From contig JBEVLT010000223.1 of NCBI GenBank assembly GCA_040509055.1, positions 1 through 6,362 of the forward strand: a stretch of 6,362 nucleotides of DNA, written 5' to 3'. The DNA is from JAJKIP01 sp040509055 (GTDB taxonomy: Bacteria; Bacteroidota; Bacteroidia; Chitinophagales; Chitinophagaceae). A program made the translations under genes and the position numbers. This document shows positions 1 to 4,615 of this stretch, one piece after another. Each line of letters begins with the position of its first letter. Within the stretch, counting starts at the first letter, position 1. The notes beneath the pieces were generated by a model that had not been told where the DNA came from, did not search any database, and worked only from the letters and a program-made list of their open reading frames with translations.

Positions 1-212
1 TTATAATAATTATCAGGATTTTTGGAAAGACGGTCTTCCTCGATATTGACCAGCGACAGAACGATCTTGTTGGTACTTCCTCCTGCCGACGATCCATCCT
101 GCAGCCGGGAAATATTATCCAGTACGATCTTGCTGCTGTCGGGGAAAGACAGTTTGGACTGGAGATACATATTGATCTCGTCTGTTATAAACTTAAATGC
201 TTTGTCGATCAC
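1..212 (-). CDS. DUF4255 / Pvc16-like protein, N-terminal part (probable eCIS tail cap/terminator component), cut by the window edge
   Basis: Reading leftward from a GTG at 212-210 gives 70 codons with no stop, and the frame runs off the window, so the 3' part is missing. The protein starts MIDKAFKFITDEINMYLQ, then has KIVLDNISRLQDG (residues 28-40), a Ser/Gly-rich turn (about 40-47) and KIVLSLVNIEEDRLSKN (49-65). The opening MID-x-A-x-x-F-helix, a strand, and the 'hydrophobic-VNIEE-x-R-x-x-K' block are what I recall as typical of the DUF4255/Pvc16 N-terminal family. Members sit in extracellular contractile injection systems (PVC, Afp, AlgoCIS), where the homologue caps or terminates the tube-sheath trunk in the cytoplasm. 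In Bacteroidota loci this gene is often followed by sheath and tube genes. The GTG is forced as the earliest start: an in-frame TGA lies three codons upstream, and the next ATG (residue 15) would remove the first helix. No Shine-Dalgarno site is visible. The family call rests on motif recognition from 70 residues. A DUF4255 protein outside an eCIS locus is the main alternative. Confidence 0.72.
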   Translation of the reverse strand, partial: MIDKAFKFITDEINMYLQSKLSFPDSSKIVLDNISRLQDGSSAGGSTNKIVLSLVNIEEDRLSKNPDNYY

Positions 213-245
213 AAGTAGTCAATTTATGGGCAATAAGAGATCGTT

Positions 246-265
246 CCGGTCTAAGACCGGTTTTT
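246..265. repeat. Perfect GC-rich inverted repeat plus T5, in the leader of the DUF4255-like gene
   Basis: The arms CCGGTC (246-251) and GACCGG (255-260) are exact inverted copies around TAA, and the plus strand continues with five T's (261-265). Read on the plus strand this has the form of a short intrinsic terminator, but no plus-strand gene ends here. Read leftward it is an A-rich stretch followed by a 6-bp hairpin, ending 33 bases before the GTG at 212. It could be an operator, a leader hairpin affecting translation, or a block to antisense transcription. The symmetry is seen directly; the role is inference. Confidence 0.45.
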
Positions 266-439
266 CAGCTGCAAGAGCCGACAACCATTCAATCCTTCTT
301 ACACCGTTGCAGGTATCCGAAGAACCGAATCAATCAATATCCCGGCAACACGATGCAGGGATCATTAGGGTCAGAAATTGGGTGTGCTACGAATGCTAAT
401 CAGAAAGTATGAGCTAAAAGGAGAAAAACGGGAATTCAT

Positions 440-468
440 CCTGCCGGTCAAATATAGGCTACCTGCCG
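440..468. repeat. Direct heptamer pair CCTGCCG around the P2 -7 element
   Basis: CCTGCCG occurs at 440-446 and again at 462-468 on the plus strand, 22 bases start to start, about two helical turns. The TATATTTG word lies between the two copies. Such spacing suits a dimeric regulator binding one face of the DNA, but seven bases can recur by chance. Confidence 0.3.
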
Positions 469-480
469 AGTACCAGACAA
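449..480 (-). promoter_or_regulatory. Candidate Bacteroidota promoter P2 for the DUF4255-like gene
   Basis: On the minus strand, TTG (480-478) is followed after 21 bases by TATATTTG (456-449). This fits the Bacteroidota -33 TTTG / -7 TAnnTTTG pattern, although the -33 element reads CTTG. Transcription would start near 442 and give a leader of about 230 bases before the GTG at 212. Direct CCTGCCG heptamers (plus strand) bracket the -7 element. Confidence 0.42.
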
Positions 481-481
481 G

Positions 482-524
482 CGTTCTTTCTCCTTTTTAT
501 TTACCGTTCTTCACCCTTTTACCG
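482..524. repeat. Imperfect tandem repeat in a pyrimidine-rich tract
   Basis: On the plus strand, a CGTTCTTTC...TTTACCG unit (482-506) is followed at once by CGTTCTTCACCC...TTTACCG (505-524), sharing CG at the junction. The copies differ by a few substitutions and a 5-base length change. The pyrimidine bias continues to about 540. It lies just upstream of P2 as read leftward and may be simple local duplication. Confidence 0.3.
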
Positions 525-581
525 GGCGTTTTTCTACCTTTCTATAAAGCTGCAAACAATATTTAACATAGGGATAACAAG

Positions 582-599
582 GCGCATGTACACATGCGC
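582..599. repeat. Perfect 8-bp inverted repeat GCGCATGT/ACATGCGC
   Basis: The arms at 582-589 and 592-599 are exact inverted copies with two bases between. As RNA this would be a 7-bp hairpin with a TGTA- or TACA-type tetraloop. No U-run follows on either strand, so it is not a good terminator. It lies just downstream of candidate promoter P1 as read leftward, at about +10 to +28, where an operator or a leader hairpin would sit. Confidence 0.45.
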
Positions 600-615
600 T
601 GGTGTGATGCGGGAA

Positions 616-646
616 CAAATCTAAACCGATTTACAGGCAGGCACAA
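616..646 (-). promoter_or_regulatory. Candidate Bacteroidota promoter P1 pointing toward the DUF4255-like gene
   Basis: On the minus strand, TTG (646-644, in ATTG) is followed after 20 bases by TAGATTTG (623-616), matching the Bacteroidota -33/-7 TAnnTTTG arrangement. A start near 609 would give a leader of about 400 bases. The -33 word abuts the inverted repeat at 647-661, and another inverted repeat lies just downstream at 582-599. Confidence 0.38.
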
Positions 647-661
647 TACCACTTAGTGGTA
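647..661. repeat. Inverted repeat TACCAC-TTA-GTGGTA, possible operator beside P1
   Basis: A 6-bp perfect dyad with a 3-base centre lies directly upstream of the -33 word of P1 as read leftward. On the plus strand it is followed by ATTTTTG, giving a weak terminator shape, but no rightward gene ends here. An operator for a dimeric regulator is the more useful reading. This is inference from symmetry and position only. Confidence 0.35.
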
Positions 662-767
662 ATTTTTGAAGCGATAGCGCGCAAAGAATGCAGAAGAGAG
701 ATAAGATTGATTGATCAGCAGTAGATTAGTGAGGAATAAACAAAGATCCGGCGAAGGACATCCCGTT

Positions 768-2876
768 TCAATTCTCTTTCAGCCTTACCCGGATGGCACA
801 GCCGCCGCCGGCAGCCAGCTTTACGGAAAGGATATCGCCCTGTTGAACAGGCATTGTTTCAATGCGGTAGGCCTCAGGATTGGTTTGCCAATGGGCATCG
901 TCCGCATCTTTGTAAAGGGTAGCCTGGTATTTTTTTCCTTTTTCGAGAAACCCGAGCGGGATCGTTGCAATACGGGTGTTCTCATCCGTAATGGCGCCGA
1001 TATACCAATCAGGTCCGCCTTTTTCCTTCCGGGCGATGGTAATATAATCGCCAGGCTCCGCTTCGATGATCTTTGTATCATCCCAATCCACCGACACATC
1101 CCTGATAAATTGAAATGCATCCGGCCGGGCCTCGTAATTTTCCGGCAGGTCTGCCGCCATTTGCAAAGGGCTGTACAGCGTGACATACAAGGCCAGCTGT
1201 TTGGCCAGGGTAGAATGCACCGACCGCTCAGGCGCGTATGACACATATCCTTTCAGCTTGAAAATACCGGGTGTATAATCCATGGGACCGCCCATCAGGC
1301 GGGTAAAGGGTAAGATGGTTTCATGATCCGGGTTGTTCCCGTTACTAAAGGCATGGTACTCGTTTCCCCGGCCGGCTTCCGAAGCCATAAAATTCGGGTA
1401 GGTACGGTGCAGCCCGGTCGGTCTCGGCGGCTCATGCGCATCGATGCTGATCTGGTATTGCAAACCTTTCTGCAATACCCGTTCGTAATGATTGACCATC
1501 CACTGGCCGTCATGATGCTCTCCCCGCGGGATGATCCGACCCACGTAGCCTGTTTTCACAGCCGGGTAGCCAAACCGCTTCATCAGCCGGAAAGCCGTAT
1601 CCAGCTGCCGCTCATAATTGGTAGCCGATCCCGATGTTTCATTGTGCATGATCATCACAACACCCTTTTTCTTTGCATAATCCGTTATGGCTTTTATATC
1701 GAAATCGGGATAGGGCGTCACGAAGTCAAACACATTTTCCTTCCAGTTGCCAAACCAGTCTTCCCATCCGGTATTCCATCCTTCCACCAGCACGGCCTGT
1801 ATGCCGTTCTTTGCGGCAAAATCGATATACCGCTTCACATTCGCGGTGTTGGCGCCATGCCGCCCGTTCGGTACCAGCCGGTTGTTTTTGTCCAGGCTGT
1901 CCGGGAAATCGGAATAGTTCCAGGTGCTTTTACCGGTCTGCAGCTCCCACCATACGCCTACAAATTTCATCGGCCGGATCCACGGGGTGTTCGCGGTGGC
2001 CGAAGGTTCATTCAGGTTCAGGATCATTTTGGAGGCCAGGATATCGGTCGCTTTGTCGCTTACGATAATGGTCCGCCAGGGCGTATGAGCCGGTGCATGG
2101 AGATAGGCCTTATTGCCCATGGCGTCCGGCACCAGGCTGGATGATAGCTGGTAGCCGGCTTTGTCCACATGCAGCTGCATGGCCGGGTAATTGAGCAAGG
2201 CGGCTTCATGAATATTGATGTACAACCCGTTTGCCGTCTTCATCATCAGCGGCGTTTGTACGGCATATGCATCGGGCACCGTACGCACGGCGATATCGGT
2301 AGCTGCCGCCACTACCGGGCGGTTATCTATTTCGCTCAGGCGGGAGGCGGTATAGGAATATTCATTGCTGTCAAAATCGCCGGGTATCCAAAATGCTGTA
2401 TGATCGCCGGCCAGGTTAAATTGTGTCAATTCGTTGGTGACAATAAAATATTTTAAGCCTGCCTGTTGGGGAAACTCATACCGGAACCCTACCCCATCGG
2501 CAAATACCCGGAACACAATGTCCAGCAGGCGGCCGGAAGCATGCCGCAGGTGCGCTTTTACTTCCCGGTAATGATTACGGATGGTACGCATCTCTCCCCA
2601 GGCAGGCTGCCAGGATTCATTTACTTCCCTGTTTTCTGTACCGGCCAGGCGGAAGCTTTTGAAAAAAGAAGAATCCGCATCCAGGCTAAACCCCAGCGAA
2701 GAAGAAAGGACAACCGGCTGCCCGTTATAATCAACCCGGTACAAAGGCCTCCCGTTCTGATCGACCTGGAAAGCCAGGGTTACCTTGTCCAGGCTAACGC
2801 TGATCTCTTTTTCCTGCGCCCGGCATTGCATCGCCAGCAGCAACGCGATCGCGATCATTCCTTTTTTGATTGCCAT
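768..2876 (-). CDS. GH97 glycoside hydrolase, SusB-type (inverting) alpha-glucosidase
   Basis: This 702-residue protein has the layout of the GH97 family: an N-terminal beta-sandwich (about 22-290), a (beta/alpha)8 barrel (about 300-600) and a C-terminal beta-sandwich (about 600-702). SusB-like enzymes release glucose from alpha-glucans in the periplasm. By offset to Bacteroides SusB, the Glu triad is present: E413 in HNETSG, E482 in DAHEPPRPTG and E506 in GRGNEY (SusB E439, E508, E532). E500 in MASEAG matches a calcium ligand. The site that is an Asp nucleophile in retaining alpha-galactosidase members is KTGYVG (441-446) here, so inverting chemistry is expected. A signal peptide is visible: Lys 4-5, a hydrophobic core at about 7-16, probable cleavage after CRA (18-20). 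C18 lacks a good lipobox. I chose ATG 2876 because it begins directly at the signal peptide; an in-frame GTG at 2894 would add MAQTIS. It starts 25 bases after the GH71-like gene stop, with no promoter between, so the two are probably co-transcribed. Confidence 0.93.
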   Translation of the reverse strand: MAIKKGMIAIALLLAMQCRAQEKEISVSLDKVTLAFQVDQNGRPLYRVDYNGQPVVLSSSLGFSLDADSSFFKSFRLAGTENREVNESWQPAWGEMRTIRNHYREVKAHLRHASGRLLDIVFRVFADGVGFRYEFPQQAGLKYFIVTNELTQFNLAGDHTAFWIPGDFDSNEYSYTASRLSEIDNRPVVAAATDIAVRTVPDAYAVQTPLMMKTANGLYINIHEAALLNYPAMQLHVDKAGYQLSSSLVPDAMGNKAYLHAPAHTPWRTIIVSDKATDILASKMILNLNEPSATANTPWIRPMKFVGVWWELQTGKSTWNYSDFPDSLDKNNRLVPNGRHGANTANVKRYIDFAAKNGIQAVLVEGWNTGWEDWFGNWKENVFDFVTPYPDFDIKAITDYAKKKGVVMIMHNETSGSATNYERQLDTAFRLMKRFGYPAVKTGYVGRIIPRGEHHDGQWMVNHYERVLQKGLQYQISIDAHEPPRPTGLHRTYPNFMASEAGRGNEYHAFSNGNNPDHETILPFTRLMGGPMDYTPGIFKLKGYVSYAPERSVHSTLAKQLALYVTLYSPLQMAADLPENYEARPDAFQFIRDVSVDWDDTKIIEAEPGDYITIARKEKGGPDWYIGAITDENTRIATIPLGFLEKGKKYQATLYKDADDAHWQTNPEAYRIETMPVQQGDILSVKLAAGGGCAIRVRLKEN

Positions 2877-2901
2877 GCTTATTGTTTGAGCCACTTATTG
2901 G

Positions 2902-4527
2902 TTATTGAATCTGTTTTGCAGCAACGCCGGGATTGTATTCCGTGGAAAAGATGACCGCTCTGTCGCCAAACAATTGCTGGTAATAAAGAGAAGACCGGTT
3001 GCTGAATGTATAGGTTAGCCGGTCGGTACGATAAGGTTTGCCGGTTATCCATTCCGGGCAAACCATTGTTTCGACGACGGTATTATTTCTTGTCAATACA
3101 ACCGTAACAGCGCCGGGCGCAGCCGGGAACCGGGACAATTGCAGCCCTGCATTCGCGCGTACCGTTTTGCCGCCCACCGTAATGTCTGCAGCCTCTTTTA
3201 AAATGGTCACTACATCCACCGCATCTTCATACGCCTGCGGCACGCCGGGTTTTTCGATTTCCACTACCGGTATATTAAAGGGTGAAGGCGCAACGGCATG
3301 ACCGTACTTTTTATAAAAGGCGATCAGCACGTCTTTCCCCTCATAAGGAGAAGTCTCTTTTTTCCAGCTGCTTTTATATTGTTGCAGCAGGATGGAAAAA
3401 CCGTCGTTGTGGTTGATCTCCGGCGCCAGGTGATGCCCCTCCGGGTAATCATTCCAGGTAATGATGTTCATCAGCGGCACGTCCTGGCTGATCGCGAATT
3501 CCCATTGCTTCCGGAAATTGTAGGACAATCCTGTAACGATATACTTCCGCTCGGTATTTTCAATGCCGGCCTTTACGGCATCTGCTGCAAAATGAAACAT
3601 GTCCCAGCTTCCCTTTTTCAGCAGCTTGGAGGTGTAGAAATCAGGAAAGGCCGATCCTGTAAAGACCCGGTTCCTTTTTTTACATTCCGCCGCCACCATG
3701 TTGCCGATATAGTGATCGGTGTACGGAAGCGTCCACAGCCATACAGCGGGAAAATAATCCAGGAAGCTGTTCAGCTTTTCTTTGCTGATCTGTTCGTTGA
3801 TGGAAAGCACACAGGCAAGATCCTCGTGTACGGCATCGCCCAGTTTCCGGTAGGCATTCGCGATATAAGACGGCTCGCTTCCTTCCGCGTGCCCGTCAGG
3901 TATGTCGGCCAGGTTTTCGCCGTACCACATATACAGGATCAGCCGGCCGTCGGGCGTTCGCAGCCAGTGCGGGTTATCGTGCCCTGCTTCGTCCATGATA
4001 CTGTTGATCCGGCGCGCAAAATCGGCAATGCGGGTGGCTTCCGTGCCGCCCGAAGGATGGGAGATGCAAAACGTGAATTTAAAATCGATCTGCTCCCGGT
4101 CGGCCACCCTGAAATAAGCTTTGATGATCTCATCCCAGCTGTCGTTTCCCAGGGTGTAATAAAACTGGAACCCGTCGATACCGCTTTGCATTGCCGACCG
4201 CATTTCAAATTCCACGGCTTCGTCCAGCGTGGCATTGGCCAGGTATTCATCCTCCATCACCTTCACCTGTGTCAGCCCGCCCAATGGCGAGGAGATATTG
4301 CCCTCCGGTGAATAATACTCGGGATTGCAGCTGTCTTCCAGCTTATGCCCCTTGTACCGGATAATATTGGTCATGCAATGAGCGATCACCAGTTTGCGGT
4401 CGGTCAGGGGAAGACTTAGCTGCGGACGGTTTTTCAACGAATCCACAGGCTTGTGCCACTGGTGAAAACCGGACACGATCACCAACACCACTGCCAGTAT
4501 GCCTGCCTTGTAAGAAATACCGTACAT
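2902..4527 (-). CDS. GH71-like glycoside hydrolase (putative alpha-1,3-glucanase / mutanase)
   Basis: A 541-residue exported protein. A hydrophobic segment at 8-19 after Lys7 gives a signal peptide or anchor, with possible cleavage near VSG (18-20). The catalytic region begins with KLVIAH (45-50), has SGIDGFQFYY (115-124) and TPDGRLILYMWYGEN (191-205), and reaches ITWNDYPEGHH (356-366). This resembles GH71 barrels, which open with a 'V-F/I-AH' strand and carry a WND-x-x-E segment near the active site. The part after 395 resembles the C-terminal beta domain of GH71: a V-L-I-A-F-Y strand (400-405), then DAVDVVTILKEAADITVGGK (435-454). Fungal GH71 enzymes hydrolyse alpha-1,3-glucan. D360 and E363 are candidate active-site acids, which is inference. 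GH99-like endo-mannosidases are the main alternative fold relative. The ATG at 4527 precedes the signal segment directly, and no Shine-Dalgarno site is visible. The gene sits between susD-like and GH97 genes, which supports a PUL role on an alpha-glucan. Confidence 0.75.
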   Translation of the reverse strand: MYGISYKAGILAVVLVIVSGFHQWHKPVDSLKNRPQLSLPLTDRKLVIAHCMTNIIRYKGHKLEDSCNPEYYSPEGNISSPLGGLTQVKVMEDEYLANATLDEAVEFEMRSAMQSGIDGFQFYYTLGNDSWDEIIKAYFRVADREQIDFKFTFCISHPSGGTEATRIADFARRINSIMDEAGHDNPHWLRTPDGRLILYMWYGENLADIPDGHAEGSEPSYIANAYRKLGDAVHEDLACVLSINEQISKEKLNSFLDYFPAVWLWTLPYTDHYIGNMVAAECKKRNRVFTGSAFPDFYTSKLLKKGSWDMFHFAADAVKAGIENTERKYIVTGLSYNFRKQWEFAISQDVPLMNIITWNDYPEGHHLAPEINHNDGFSILLQQYKSSWKKETSPYEGKDVLIAFYKKYGHAVAPSPFNIPVVEIEKPGVPQAYEDAVDVVTILKEAADITVGGKTVRANAGLQLSRFPAAPGAVTVVLTRNNTVVETMVCPEWITGKPYRTDRLTYTFSNRSSLYYQQLFGDRAVIFSTEYNPGVAAKQIQ

Positions 4528-4566
4528 GAAATAATTGCTTTGTTATGTACCGGGGTACAGGTAGAT

Positions 4567-4601
4567 AAAAAGAGATGCCAGGTTTATTCAGCTGGCATCT
4601 C
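4567..4601 (-). terminator. Intrinsic terminator or attenuator between the susD-like and GH71-like genes
   Basis: On the minus strand GAGATGCCAG (4601-4592) pairs perfectly with CTGGCATCTC (4581-4572) across a 10-base loop, followed within a base by T5 (4571-4567 region). This is a 10-bp stem with a U-tract beginning 15 bases past the SusD stop. No promoter-like word was found between it and the GH71 start at 4527, so the hydrolases probably depend on partial read-through. That would give high SusC/SusD and lower enzyme levels. It could also protect the susCD mRNA 3' end. Confidence 0.8.
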
Positions 4602-4615
4602 CCTGATCGCTTGTA

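Larger units (their letters stand above)
213..767. other. 555-base non-coding region: PUL 3' end to eCIS-like gene, rich in dyads and promoter-like words
   Basis: I see no supportable gene here. The open frames on either strand are short, lack family resemblance, or overlap the antisense of the gene at the left edge. The region contains two promoter-like pairs pointing left (616-646 and 449-480), perfect inverted repeats at 246-260, 582-599 and 647-661, direct heptamers around the second promoter, and a pyrimidine-rich plus strand at 482-540. No tRNA-like fold or rRNA segment was recognised. No strong terminator follows the GH97 stop at 768-770. The size and the density of symmetrical elements suggest a regulatory leader for the leftward gene starting at 212. 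Confidence 0.6.

Noticed and set aside
22..399. Plus-strand open frame of 125 codons over the left edge
   Set aside because: It is antisense to the DUF4255-like gene over most of its length, has a composition without family resemblance, and its remainder lies in the leader region.
369..437. Minus-strand mini-ORF of 22 codons in the P2 leader (begins MNSRF)
   Set aside because: Possible upstream peptide, but a purine word directly abuts the ATG at too short a spacing, and nothing else supports translation.
378..566. Plus-strand open frame of 62 codons in the intergenic region
   Set aside because: Its hydrophobic C-terminal half comes from the pyrimidine-rich tract. No start signal or recognisable family, and it runs against candidate promoter P2.
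1323..2144. Long plus-strand open frames antisense to GH97 and the GH71-like gene
   Set aside because: They are mirror frames of well-supported genes caused by codon bias, with no recognisable domains.
2877..2894. GTG at 2894 as the GH97 start
   Set aside because: It would only add MAQTIS before a complete signal peptide; the ATG at 2876 is the better start.
4546..4559. TGTACC-GG-GGTACA palindrome before the GH71-like gene
   Set aside because: The 2-base centre is too tight for a stable hairpin and there is no U-tract; weak support as an operator on its own.
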